IMG/VR virus record: IMGVR_UViG_3300032579_000011
Location: 1-64,000 of that record
Length of the DNA: 64,000 nucleotides
DNA from: a virus
Direction: 5' to 3' (one strand)
The notes beneath the pieces are model-generated. The model was not told the DNA's origin. It did not search any database and was given only the letters and a program-made list of their open reading frames with translations. A program made the position numbers and the translations under genes. Shown here one piece after another: positions 57,206-63,292 of the stretch. Numbering within the stretch: position 1 is the stretch's first letter; each line of letters begins with the position of its first letter.

Positions 57206-57354
57206 AAAATCTCATTTATTATATTTAGACCCTAAAAACGAATATCTTATAAAGACAGATATTAATAAAATTATAAATGCATCAAACCAAAACAATATAT
57301 ATGTAATTGTTATTGGCAAAAAACACATTAATTTAGAGTCAATTAAAGAAATGG
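57206..57354 (+). pseudogene. C-terminal remnant of a PD-(D/E)xK HEG
   Basis: Plus-strand frame LYLDPKNEYLIKTDINKIINASNQNNIYVIVIGKKHINLESIKEMV matches the end of the HEG at 60290 (IYLDPKNDYLIN...INKVCDQNKIKVLILNKNQLCWNEIIKLL). The catalytic part is gone. It lies antisense to the tRNAs. Confidence 0.65.
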
Positions 57355-57425
57355 TAGGGGATAGAGGTAACGCTCCTCTTCTTCCTGCTTGTAAAACAGG
57401 CACTCTACTTTTAAGTTAATCCCCC
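57352..57425 (-). tRNA. tRNA-Val(TAC), odd T-loop
   Basis: Acceptor GGGGGAT/ATCCCCT, anticodon arm CCTGT-TTTACAA-GCAGG, T-arm AGAGG-AGCGTTA-CCTCT instead of a TTC loop, encoded CCA. May be non-functional. Confidence 0.65.
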
Positions 57426-57437
57426 AAAATTATTTTA

Positions 57438-57465
57438 GGTTGCTCTACCTCTGTGCTAATCCGGC
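57438..57465 (-). pseudogene. 5' part of the split tRNA
   Basis: GCCGGAT, TA, D-arm GCAC-AGAGGTA-GAGC. Its acceptor matches the 3' part at 57177. Confidence 0.6.
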
Positions 57466-57469
57466 GTAT

Positions 57470-57546
57470 TGGCGCGACGGAAGGGAGTCGAACCCTCATT
57501 GCCCTGATTGAAAGTCAGGTTTCCTAGGCCGTTAGAAGACCGTCGC
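57470..57546 (-). tRNA. tRNA-Glu(TTC)
   Basis: Acceptor GCGACGG/CCGTCGC, anticodon arm CCTGA-CTTTCAA-TCAGG, encoded CCA. Confidence 0.9.
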
Positions 57547-57550
57547 ATAA

Positions 57551-57640
57551 TGGCGGAAAGGGTGAGATTCGAACTCACGGAACCCTTTCAGGTTCGCTAG
57601 TTTTCAAGACTAGAGCCATCAACCACTCGGCCACCTTTCC
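57551..57640 (-). tRNA. tRNA-Ser(TGA)
   Basis: Type II with long variable arm; anticodon arm CTAGT-CTTGAAA-ACTAG; acceptor GGAAAGG/CCTTTCC; CCA encoded. Confidence 0.9.
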
Positions 57641-57654
57641 ATTATTCTTTATAT

Positions 57655-57683
57655 AGTATATTCTAAGACTTGTTTAAAGTCAA
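57655..57683 (-). promoter_or_regulatory. Sigma70-like promoter within the tRNA array
   Basis: Minus-strand TTGACT, 17-bp spacer, TATACT; reads into tRNA-Ser(TGA). Confidence 0.75.
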
Positions 57684-57692
57684 GCATTATTT

Positions 57693-57768
57693 TGGCACCC
57701 CGTCAAGGACTCGAACCCTGCTCTTCGGTTTTGGAGACCGAAACATCGCCCCTAAATGCTTACGAGGT
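57693..57768 (-). tRNA. tRNA-Trp(CCA)
   Basis: Anticodon arm TCGGT-CTCCAAA-ACCGA; T-arm with TTCGAGT loop; CCA encoded. Confidence 0.85.
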
Positions 57769-57776
57769 ATTGTTTC

Positions 57777-57784
57777 TATTTATA
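57777..57784 (-). promoter_or_regulatory. Late promoter in the tRNA array
   Basis: Perfect minus-strand TATAAATA between tRNA-Ser(GCT) and tRNA-Trp. Confidence 0.5.
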
Positions 57785-57785
57785 A

Positions 57786-57875
57786 TGGCGGAGAGTGAGA
57801 GATTCGAACTCTCGGTAGAGTTTCCCCTACGTCTCGTTAGCAGTGAGGTGCCTTAGACCGCTCGGCCAACTCTCC
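57786..57875 (-). tRNA. tRNA-Ser(GCT)
   Basis: Type II; acceptor GGAGAGT/ACTCTCC; anticodon loop CTGCTAA; CCA encoded. Confidence 0.9.
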
Positions 57876-57880
57876 ATTAA

Positions 57881-57956
57881 TGGAGCTTCCCCACGGAATC
57901 AAACCGTATCCTCACGTTCTTCAGACGCACGTGCACATCAGTTACACCAGAGAAGC
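57881..57956 (-). tRNA. tRNA-Phe(GAA)
   Basis: Anticodon arm TGCGT-CTGAAGA-ACGTG, acceptor GCTTCTC/GGGAAGC with one G-U, T-loop TTTGATT, CCA encoded. Confidence 0.85.
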
Positions 57957-57964
57957 ATTAAATT

Positions 57965-58040
57965 TGGATCGGGGAGCAGGGGTCGAACCTGCAGTCTTAC
58001 GGAGTCAAAGGCCGAGATGTTACCATTACACCATCCCCGA
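57965..58040 (-). tRNA. tRNA-Gln(TTG)
   Basis: Acceptor TCGGGGA/TCCCCGA; anticodon loop CTTTGAC on a weak stem (TCGGC/TCCGT: mismatches at 27-43 and 31-39); CCA encoded. Confidence 0.75.
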
Positions 58041-58053
58041 ACAATTCTTAATT

Positions 58054-58131
58054 TGGTGCCGAGTGGTGGGCGTCGAACCCACTTTAATCAGGATATGAAT
58101 CTGATGCGATAGCCAATACCGCCCCATCGGC
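58054..58131 (-). tRNA. tRNA-Met(CAT)
   Basis: Anticodon loop TTCATAT with A31-C39 mismatch; T-arm GTGGG-TTCGACG-CCCAC; acceptor with a bulge; CCA encoded. CAT could also be the Ile2 type. Confidence 0.7.
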
Positions 58132-58146
58132 ATTATTTGTATTTAG

Positions 58147-58222
58147 TGGTACCCGCTCTTGGATTCGAACCAAGTCTACCTGATCCACAATCAAGTGTGC
58201 TGACCAACAACACTAAGCGAGC
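58147..58222 (-). tRNA. tRNA-His(GTG)
   Basis: Anticodon arm CTTGA-TTGTGGA-TCAGG; acceptor GCTCGCT/AGCGGGT; CCA encoded. Confidence 0.85.
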
Positions 58223-58227
58223 ATAAT

Positions 58228-58304
58228 TGGTGCCCATGGTAGGACTCGAACCTACAAAACTCGGAGTTTGAAGCCGATACGTATACCAATTCCGTCACAA
58301 GGGC
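58228..58304 (-). tRNA. tRNA-Leu(CAA)
   Basis: Anticodon TCGGC-TTCAAAC-TCCGA with C31-T39 mismatch; short variable region for Leu; one acceptor mismatch; CCA encoded. Confidence 0.7.
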
Positions 58305-58305
58305 T

Positions 58306-58381
58306 TGGCGCTGTTTGAGAGGATCGAACTCCCGACATCCTGATTACTAAACAGGTGCTCTACCAACTGAGCTAAAACAGC
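58306..58381 (-). tRNA. tRNA-Thr(AGT)
   Basis: Acceptor GCTGTTT/AAACAGC; anticodon CCTGT-TTAGTAA-TCAGG with T31-T39 mismatch; CCA encoded. A34 is unusual for Thr in bacteria. Confidence 0.7.
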
Positions 58382-58388
58382 ATTATAA

Positions 58389-58469
58389 TGGTGCGCCTGG
58401 CAAGACTTGAACTTGCACCCGAAGACCAGTTTCTAAGACTGGCGTGTCTACCTATTCCACCACAAGCGC
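58389..58469 (-). tRNA. tRNA-Leu(TAG)
   Basis: Anticodon arm CCAGT-CTTAGAA-ACTGG; type II variable arm; acceptor GCGCTTG/CAGGCGC; CCA encoded. The 3' end of a HEG overlaps its first 18 bases. Confidence 0.85.
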
Positions 58470-58964
58470 AGATTTTCTTTTTCTCCATGTCATTGTAAAT
58501 GAATGGCAATTTGGGCAAAGACCTTCTAAATTATTTCTATCGTTATTATTCGTATTGCCATCTTTATGTTCTAATTCAAGTTTTATGGGTTGACCTAACC
58601 ACTCAAATATTCCACAGTTATTACATTTAAAGTTTTGTTCTTCAAAAACTCTTCTTCTTTTTTGACCAGAACTAAGATCTTCAAACATTTTTGACAAATA
58701 CAAATTTTCTCTTTTCTTTTTTACTTTTTCTGATATACGGTTTCTAGTTTCTTCATTTATTGCGGAAAGGCGTTTTTCAATATGTTCTTGACTTTGTTTC
58801 TTTCCTTTATTGGATGGAGATCTTCCAATTAATTTTTCACTAACTTTTAAATTAATTTCTTTTCTTTTTGAGAAAGTAGAAAAAGCCGAAGCACATTTTT
58901 TACAACAAAATCTTCCAGAACCATATTCACCTGAATGAGTTTCTTTACAATATTCACATAACAT
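58452..58964 (-). CDS. HNH homing endonuclease ending in tRNA-Leu (170 aa)
   Basis: Zinc pairs CEYC and CCKKC at the N-terminus; HNH core FKCNNCGIFEWLGQPIKLELEHKDGNTNNNDRNNLEGLCPNCHS, close to the HEG at 39535. NUMOD-like linker SPSNKGKKQSQEH. The TAG stop is in the D-loop of tRNA-Leu(TAG). GGAGG upstream; late TATAAATA at 58998-59005. Confidence 0.8.
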   Translation of the reverse strand: MLCEYCKETHSGEYGSGRFCCKKCASAFSTFSKRKEINLKVSEKLIGRSPSNKGKKQSQEHIEKRLSAINEETRNRISEKVKKKRENLYLSKMFEDLSSGQKRRRVFEEQNFKCNNCGIFEWLGQPIKLELEHKDGNTNNNDRNNLEGLCPNCHSFTMTWRKRKSALVVE

Positions 58965-58997
58965 TTTTGAACCTCCAAAGTAACTTTTATATAAAGT

Positions 58998-59005
58998 TAT
59001 TTATA
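58998..59005 (-). promoter_or_regulatory. Late promoter of the HEG
   Basis: Perfect minus-strand TATAAATA flanked by AACTTTTATA/TATAAAAGTT complementarity. Confidence 0.6.
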
Positions 59006-59021
59006 AAAGTTCGTTTTTCAG

Positions 59022-59096
59022 TGGAGCGTCGAGCGGGAATCGAACCCGCATCTCTTGGTTGGAAGCCAAGAATAATAACCACTATACTACCGACGC
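59022..59096 (-). tRNA. tRNA-Gly(TCC)
   Basis: Anticodon arm CTTGG-CTTCCAA-CCAAG; acceptor GCGTCGG with CGACGC; CCA encoded. Confidence 0.9.
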
Positions 59097-59097
59097 G

Positions 59098-59168
59098 AGC
59101 GGGGAACGAGAATCGAACTCGTACGATTACCTTGGCAAGGTAACAGGCTACCACTACATCACCCCCGC
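59098..59168 (-). tRNA. tRNA-Gly(GCC), no encoded CCA
   Basis: Acceptor GCGGGGG/TTCCCCGC; anticodon arm TTACC-TTGCCAA-GGTAA; T-loop TTCGATT. The only well-formed tRNA here without CCA; packed 1 bp from tRNA-Gly(TCC). Confidence 0.85.
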
Positions 59169-59172
59169 ATAC

Positions 59173-59237
59173 TGCTGCTCCGATTCGAACGGCGTTATTC
59201 TCTTGTCGAAATAGTGTTTCCCATCAACACCGACAGC
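59173..59237 (-). pseudogene. Degenerate tRNA
   Basis: 65 nt: GCTGTCG/GAGCAGC only partly pairs, D-arm GTGT/ACAC and T-loop TTCGAAT are present, but the anticodon loop is CGACAAGA with no T33. No CCA. Confidence 0.55.
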
Positions 59238-59245
59238 AATTTAAA

Positions 59246-59322
59246 TGGAGGTCAGTGAAGGACTCAAACCCTCAACCTTCGCGTTCGTAGCGCGATGCTC
59301 TATTCAGTTGAGCTAACTGACC
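59246..59322 (-). tRNA. tRNA-Arg(ACG)
   Basis: Acceptor GGTCAGT/ACTGACC; anticodon arm TCGCG-CTACGAA-CGCGA; CCA encoded. A HEG ends inside it. Confidence 0.9.
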
Positions 59323-59623
59323 TTTTTCTTTTATTTTTTATTTTTTTCGTAGCTTTCCAAAGCTGTACCCCACTTTTTTCAAGTTTATGAATTTCATTAT
59401 GACAATTTCTACAGACAGGAACTAAATCTATACCTATATGTTCATTTCCAAGACGTTTATATGTTCTATGATGTAAATCTAATGGGACGTTAGACGCTTG
59501 GCAACAATAACAATTCCATTTTCCTTCGCCTTTTATTTGTTTATATAAATTTGAAGAGTAGAAATCTTTTCTCTTTTTTTGCCATTCTTTTGAATTGATA
59601 TAATCATAATATTTCATATACAA
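59300..59623 (-). CDS. Small HNH endonuclease ending in tRNA-Arg (107 aa)
   Basis: WNCYCCQASNVPLDLHHRTYKRLGNEHIGIDLVPVCRNCHNEIH is a zinc HNH core. N-terminus YINSKEWQKKRKDFY is the usual preceding helix. TAG stop lies in the tRNA-Arg D-loop. Probably a HEG. Confidence 0.75.
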   Translation of the reverse strand: MYMKYYDYINSKEWQKKRKDFYSSNLYKQIKGEGKWNCYCCQASNVPLDLHHRTYKRLGNEHIGIDLVPVCRNCHNEIHKLEKSGVQLWKATKKIKNKRKRSVSSTE

Positions 59624-59632
59624 GACTTTCTA

Positions 59633-59707
59633 TGGAGGTGCCTCCCAGAATCGAACTGGGTTCTCAAGGTTTTGCAGACCTGTGCATTGCCATCCTACTC
59701 AGGCACC
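59633..59707 (-). tRNA. tRNA-Cys(GCA)
   Basis: Acceptor GGTGCCT/AGGCACC; anticodon loop CTGCAAA; CCA encoded. Confidence 0.85.
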
Positions 59708-59905
59708 AATATATTCTATTCTTGGATCACTAGGAGTTGGTTGACCATACCATATGGTTGTATCCATTTCCATAATACGATAGATGCGATATTCTGGATA
59801 ATTTTGTTCAAATAAATTGAAGACATCATTAACAATTTCGACATTACGAACAACACGAGTATGTTGTTTCATATCATAATTATATTGAACGATTACGTCA
59901 GTCAT
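59699..59905 (-). CDS. Small hypothetical protein between tRNAs (68 aa)
   Basis: MTDVIVQYNYDMKQHTRVVRNVEI... begins at 59905 behind AAAGGA; longer in-frame reading runs through tRNAs and is rejected. The TGA stop lies in tRNA-Cys. No family recognised. Confidence 0.6.
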   Translation of the reverse strand: MTDVIVQYNYDMKQHTRVVRNVEIVNDVFNLFEQNYPEYRIYRIMEMDTTIWYGQPTPSDPRIEYIGA

Positions 59906-59921
59906 ATCAAAATCCTTTAAT

Positions 59922-59997
59922 TGGCTGGGGATCAAGGACTCGAACCTCGGACATCCAGATTCAGAGTCTGGCGTTCTACCAACTGAACTAATCCCCA
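59922..59997 (-). tRNA. tRNA-Gln(CTG)
   Basis: Acceptor TGGGGAT/ATCCCCA; anticodon arm CCAGA-CTCTGAA-TCTGG; CCA encoded. Confidence 0.9.
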
Positions 59998-60003
59998 ATA
60001 TAA

Positions 60004-60077
60004 TGGCGATCCTAAAGGGACTCGAACCCTCCTTTACCCGTAGACAGCGGGTAGCCTTCCCTGACGGCAATAGGACC
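60004..60077 (-). tRNA. tRNA-Asp(GTC)
   Basis: Acceptor GGTCCTA/TAGGATC; anticodon arm ACCCG-CTGTCTA-CGGGT; CCA encoded. Confidence 0.9.
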
Positions 60078-60084
60078 ATTAATT

Positions 60085-60157
60085 TGGTTGCGGTCGCTGG
60101 TGACGCTCCAGTTCTCTAGCTTATGAGGCTAGCATGGCACTTTTCCACTACCCCGCA
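60085..60157 (-). tRNA. tRNA-Met(CAT), odd T-loop
   Basis: Anticodon arm CTAGC-CTCATAA-GCTAG; T-arm ACTGG-AGCGTCA-CCAGC (no TTC); only five acceptor pairs; CCA encoded. Function uncertain. Confidence 0.6.
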
Positions 60158-60222
60158 ATAAAATTTATCTAGCAAACAACAAAATCCATTGTACTCGCAT
60201 CATTTTTTGTTTCCTTTTAATA

Positions 60223-60299
60223 TGGTGCTGAAGAAAGGACTCGAACCCTCAACCTTCGCATTACAAGTGCGCTGCTCTACCAATTAAAGCTACTTCAGC
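60223..60299 (-). tRNA. tRNA-Thr(TGT)
   Basis: Acceptor GCTGAAG/CTTCAGC; anticodon loop CTTGTAA; CCA encoded. Bases 8-10 (TAG) end the neighbouring HEG. Confidence 0.9.
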
Positions 60300-60925
60300 A
60301 ATTTAATTATTTCATTCCAACATAGTTGGTTCTTATTCAAGATTAACACTTTAATCTTATTTTGATCACAAACTTTATTTATTTTTTCTTCATCAGAAAA
60401 TCCTAAACTGGGATTATTGTTATTGATCAAATAATCGTTTTTTGGGTCCAAATATATATTATAATCAATCAAATACATATCTGGAGTATATGTTCTATGC
60501 TTACCATTTCTATCAACATAATTAAATTTTTTACAAGTATCCCATCTTATATTATTCTCGTCTAATGATTGTGCAACAATCAATTCATATGTTGAACCAA
60601 GAATTTTATCTTTATATCTTATTCTTCTAGATTGTGAAACGCCACCCAATCCTCTTTCTTTAGCAAGCTTACTCATCTTTATTTTTACAGATTCTGTTTG
60701 ACCTCTTTTTCGATTTGTATCAGCTATTCTTTCTAAAGCTTCTTTGGATATTTTAGGTTTTTGTAAACCTAATTCTTTAGCCTTTTTATATTGATTAGAA
60801 TGTTTTCTGATGCTAAAATCATAAATTCTAATTTTACGATCGGGATTTAATTTACACATTCTTTGATGATTTCTCAAAGAATTATTATTTTTACATTCTT
60901 TATTACAAAAAGTACAAAGTAGCAT
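60290..60925 (-). CDS. PD-(D/E)xK homing endonuclease with zinc finger (211 aa)
   Basis: CTFCNKECKNNNSLRNHQRMC finger, then LGSTYELIVAQSLDENNIRWDTCKKF...YTPDMYLIDYNIYLDPK: same order as the HEG at 41314, though the last catalytic position reads LDPK instead of EVK. The TAG stop is U8-A9-G10 of tRNA-Thr. Late TATAAATA upstream at 60953-60960. Confidence 0.75.
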   Translation of the reverse strand: MLLCTFCNKECKNNNSLRNHQRMCKLNPDRKIRIYDFSIRKHSNQYKKAKELGLQKPKISKEALERIADTNRKRGQTESVKIKMSKLAKERGLGGVSQSRRIRYKDKILGSTYELIVAQSLDENNIRWDTCKKFNYVDRNGKHRTYTPDMYLIDYNIYLDPKNDYLINNNNPSLGFSDEEKINKVCDQNKIKVLILNKNQLCWNEIIKLLK

Positions 60926-60952
60926 TTTTATCTTTAATATTACGTTGATTTA

Positions 60953-60960
60953 TATTTATA
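60953..60960 (-). promoter_or_regulatory. Late promoter of the HEG
   Basis: Perfect minus-strand TATAAATA, overlapping the 3' edge of the structured element at 60957-61052. Confidence 0.6.
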
Positions 60961-61052
60961 ATTATCGTATCAGTTCTCCAGCCCTTTGGGAGCGCGACTT
61001 CCCTATTCACCTTCACAGAATTTTCGCACGTCTGCTAGACACGATAATTATA
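60957..61052 (-). ncRNA. Structured element closed by a 12-bp stem
   Basis: TATAATTATCGT pairs perfectly with ACGATAATTATA around a 72-nt core. The core has GTCT-AGC-AGAC, GCGA/TCGC and CTCC/GGAG hairpins on the minus strand. It is cloverleaf-like but has no anticodon arm or TTC loop. Confidence 0.5.
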
Positions 61053-61168
61053 ATTCGCTGTGGTTTTAGAACATTAGGACCACCATCCTAGACTCGGAAC
61101 TTTTCAGCCCGGAATTACCGACTAACCGTGGGTCGGCGCGTGTCTATTAAGCGACAAACCTTAATTAT
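61053..61168 (-). ncRNA. Second structured element, possible pseudoknot
   Basis: Minus strand: TCGCT...AGCGA closing pair with CCGAC/GTCGG and AGGA-TGGTGG-TCCT hairpins inside. GGTTT upstream can pair with AAACC inside, crossing the closing stem. No open frame and no tRNA signature. Confidence 0.35.
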
Positions 61169-61237
61169 CATATGGTAGAGATTCTAGATTTCTCCTTTAC
61201 CAAGCTACGAGCTTCCTAGCAACTGAGCGACCATATG
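61169..61237 (-). pseudogene. tRNA-like element with 8-bp acceptor
   Basis: CATATGGT/ACCATATG closes 69 nt with a D-arm-like GCTC...AGC and a T-arm-like GAGA/TCTC. No valid anticodon arm, no CCA. Confidence 0.4.
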
Positions 61238-61240
61238 AAT

Positions 61241-61373
61241 TTAAATTCCCAAAGACTCGTTTATATATGAAATAGCCTCTTCAATACAAGTTATGGTTTT
61301 TTCATCTTCTATATGTTTATTCTTAAGCATTATTAAAACAAACAAAACTTTTTTAAGCTTCTCATAATCCATA
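61241..61373 (-). pseudogene. Small frameshifted reading frame
   Basis: MDYEKLKKVLFVLIMLKK begins at 61373 (AAAGGA upstream) and stops. In the next frame HIEDEKTITCIEEAISYINESLGI continues to a stop at 61241. One base difference in an A run would join them to a 43-aa protein. Confidence 0.4.
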
Positions 61374-61396
61374 ATATATCCTTTATGTTTTTAGAT

Positions 61397-61470
61397 TGGT
61401 GGAGACGGAGAGAATCGAACTCTCAAGTACGCCGTGCAAAAGCGTCAGTTTACCGTTAGCTTACGCCCCC
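61397..61470 (-). tRNA. tRNA-Ala(TGC)
   Basis: Anticodon arm ACGCT-TTTGCAC-GGCGT; acceptor GGGGGCG/CGTCTCC with G-U pairs; CCA encoded. Confidence 0.85.
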
Positions 61471-61475
61471 ATTAT

Positions 61476-61554
61476 TGGCTCCTGTCGTAGGGATCGAACC
61501 TACCTAATCAGTGGTTAACAGCCACGTCCATGCACCAAGCTCGGATTGACAGGA
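61476..61554 (-). tRNA. tRNA-Asn(GTT)
   Basis: Acceptor TCCTGTC/GACAGGA; anticodon loop CTGTTAA; CCA encoded. Confidence 0.9.
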
Positions 61555-61563
61555 ATAAAACTT

Positions 61564-61571
61564 TATTTATA
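61564..61571 (-). promoter_or_regulatory. Late promoter before tRNA-Asn
   Basis: Perfect minus-strand TATAAATA overlapping the end of the methyltransferase gene. Confidence 0.5.
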
Positions 61572-62151
61572 CGTTAGCGAGAACCTTTTGCGTCTTGAAG
61601 CAAAACCAACAAGTAGAAGGTGTTACTCCGACTTTCTCGTTAACGAGATGGTCTCTAACAGCCTTCATAATTCCTTGATAAGGATCTGCGAAATCGTGTC
61701 CAGCCAACAAACCACCAACTTTAACTTTTGGAAACCAAGCCAAAAGGTCTTTACGAAAAGATTCATAATCGTGAGAAGCGTCAATAAAGACAAAATCCAA
61801 AGACTCATCTTCGTAAAGACTAGCCGATTCTGTGCTATCTCCCTTAATTGCTTCGTAATGACCAACAACAGGCCTCATATTATCCTTAAAAACACCCAAC
61901 AAACGACCCGCCTTATTGTCCGGATCAAACATCTGACCAGGTTCGATAACAGATCCGGTAAAATTATCGATACAATCTAACTTAATATCTTTACCGCTAT
62001 TGATAATTTCTACAGCCAAAAAAGCAGAGCTCTGACCTTTCCAAGTACCTATTTCAACGAAATGAGCCTTGTCGGGCGCAGTATCAACTGCATACTTAAA
62101 CATATCCGGATAATTAAACCAACCTTCAACGTTCTGATAAAAATGTTCCAT
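61567..62151 (-). CDS. SAM-dependent methyltransferase (Methyltransf_24-like) (194 aa)
   Basis: HFVEIGTWKGQSSAFLAVEI (SAM loop), LDCIDNFTG (acidic ribose contact), FVFIDASHDYESFRKDLLAWFPKVKVGGLLAGHDF. Such small class I enzymes modify sugars or other small molecules; target unknown. Directly follows the oxygenase gene on the minus strand. Confidence 0.8.
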   Translation of the reverse strand: MEHFYQNVEGWFNYPDMFKYAVDTAPDKAHFVEIGTWKGQSSAFLAVEIINSGKDIKLDCIDNFTGSVIEPGQMFDPDNKAGRLLGVFKDNMRPVVGHYEAIKGDSTESASLYEDESLDFVFIDASHDYESFRKDLLAWFPKVKVGGLLAGHDFADPYQGIMKAVRDHLVNEKVGVTPSTCWFCFKTQKVLANV

Positions 62152-62163
62152 ATATAACTCCTA

Positions 62164-62835
62164 TTAATCCGTATCCATAACGATATCGCCCGATACCGCA
62201 ATTCTATAATCATCTGAAGTGTAGAAAGGGTTAACTGAATGACCTAATCCTTTGGGGAACAGACAAATTATACCTTCATAAGGATGATCGACCGGAATAG
62301 GATGACTTCTAACTTGACCAAGAATATCTGTGTAATAAAAGACAAACATTGAAGCACACTTAAGAGTGGCCTTTGGAAAAACCGCTATTTCATCTTGAAT
62401 ATTATAAGGTATCTTCGTCCAGATAACGAAAGAATAAACACCACCATGAATATGATGAGGATGAAATTCGTGCTTCTTTTGGAAGTTAGCCCAAACGTCT
62501 TTAAACTTAAACCGTCTTGGATGCGAAGCAACGTTAACTACTTCGTTGATAAAATGCGGTTGCGATCTATGATTGTGTAAATCTATCAAGCTATTAATAT
62601 AATCCAACAAAACTGGAGAAAGTTCTTTTGTAAAGTCATATTCTCTTGAAATGTTTGCAGTAAGTTTATAACCAGCTTCTACAGAACCTTCAAACTCTTT
62701 CTCAACAGCGCCGTCGGTTACTTCACGAACCTTAGACATTATATCTTCAGGAACTCTATGAAATACAACACCGTTATTAGGGAAAGTATAGAATAAGGCT
62801 TGATCGCCTTGTAAATTAGAAATTTGATCTGCCAT
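62164..62835 (-). CDS. 2-oxoglutarate/Fe(II) oxygenase-like protein (223 aa)
   Basis: FQKKHEFHPHHIHGGVYSFVIWTKIPY (metal His region), FPKGLGHSVNPFYTSDDYRIAVSGDIVM (distal His and Arg for 2OG). Similar putative hydroxylases occur in T4-like phages. ATG 62835 is chosen with AAAGGTG upstream. Late promoter at 62872. Confidence 0.75.
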   Translation of the reverse strand: MADQISNLQGDQALFYTFPNNGVVFHRVPEDIMSKVREVTDGAVEKEFEGSVEAGYKLTANISREYDFTKELSPVLLDYINSLIDLHNHRSQPHFINEVVNVASHPRRFKFKDVWANFQKKHEFHPHHIHGGVYSFVIWTKIPYNIQDEIAVFPKATLKCASMFVFYYTDILGQVRSHPIPVDHPYEGIICLFPKGLGHSVNPFYTSDDYRIAVSGDIVMDTD

Positions 62836-62871
62836 AATTTGTTCACCTTTAAGTATATTGATCAATATTAT

Positions 62872-62879
62872 TATTTATA
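62872..62879 (-). promoter_or_regulatory. Late promoter of the oxygenase-methyltransferase pair
   Basis: Perfect minus-strand TATAAATA, followed by the palindrome ATATTGATCAATAT in the leader. Confidence 0.65.
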
Positions 62880-62883
62880 CGAT

Positions 62884-62962
62884 TGGTAGACCATATCAGA
62901 TTCGAACTGATGTATGACAGAGATTAAGAGTCTCCCGCTAAAACCAACTCAGCTAATGGTCC
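62884..62962 (-). tRNA. tRNA-Lys(CTT)
   Basis: Anticodon arm GGAGA-CTCTTAA-TCTCT; acceptor GGACCAT/ATGGTCT; CCA encoded. Confidence 0.9.
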
Positions 62963-62968
62963 ATAAAC

Positions 62969-63052
62969 TGGTGCCGAGAGTAGGATTCGAACCTACCGTG
63001 TTATAAACGTCCGATTTACAGTCGGGTGCCCGGCCACTTAGGCGGTCTCGGC
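62969..63052 (-). tRNA. tRNA-Tyr(GTA)
   Basis: Type II; anticodon loop CTGTAAA between CCGA and TCGG; acceptor GCCGAGA/TCTCGGC; CCA encoded. Confidence 0.9.
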
Positions 63053-63057
63053 ATTAA

Positions 63058-63134
63058 TGGTCGGGGATGCAGGATTCGAACCTGCGACCTCTCGGTCCCA
63101 AACCGAGCGCACTATCAAGCTGTGCTAATCCCCG
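63058..63134 (-). tRNA. tRNA-Pro(TGG)
   Basis: Anticodon arm CTCGG-TTTGGGA-CCGAG; acceptor CGGGGAT/ATCCCCG; CCA encoded. Confidence 0.9.
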
Positions 63135-63155
63135 TAAATTTTCTTACGTAGTAAT

Positions 63156-63231
63156 TGGAGGACCCACTCGGATTCGAACCGAGAACCTAGAGATTAAAAG
63201 TCACTTGCACCACCAATTGTGCTATGGGTCC
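63156..63231 (-). tRNA. tRNA-Lys(TTT)
   Basis: Anticodon loop CTTTTAA; acceptor GGACCCA/TGGGTCC; CCA encoded. First tRNA behind the array promoter. Confidence 0.9.
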
Positions 63232-63236
63232 AACAC

Positions 63237-63290
63237 ATTAAGCTCTGACGACTCTTTTTGTTCAGATCAAGGACATCTGTCCAGCTTAAT
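63237..63290 (-). ncRNA. Small stem-loop element before tRNA-Lys
   Basis: ATTAAGCT/AGCTTAAT closes two hairpins (GGAC-ATCT-GTCC and CTGA/TCAG). Possibly a processing spacer. Confidence 0.35.
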
Positions 63291-63292
63291 AA

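Noticed and set aside
57843-58112. Plus-strand reading frames over the tRNA array
   Set aside because: They lie antisense to tRNA-Ser, -Phe, -Gln and -Met; their residues are translations of tRNA arms.
60957-61052. Cobalamin riboswitch (AGGGAA-like core)
   Set aside because: Only a short string resembles the B12 box and no B12 gene follows.
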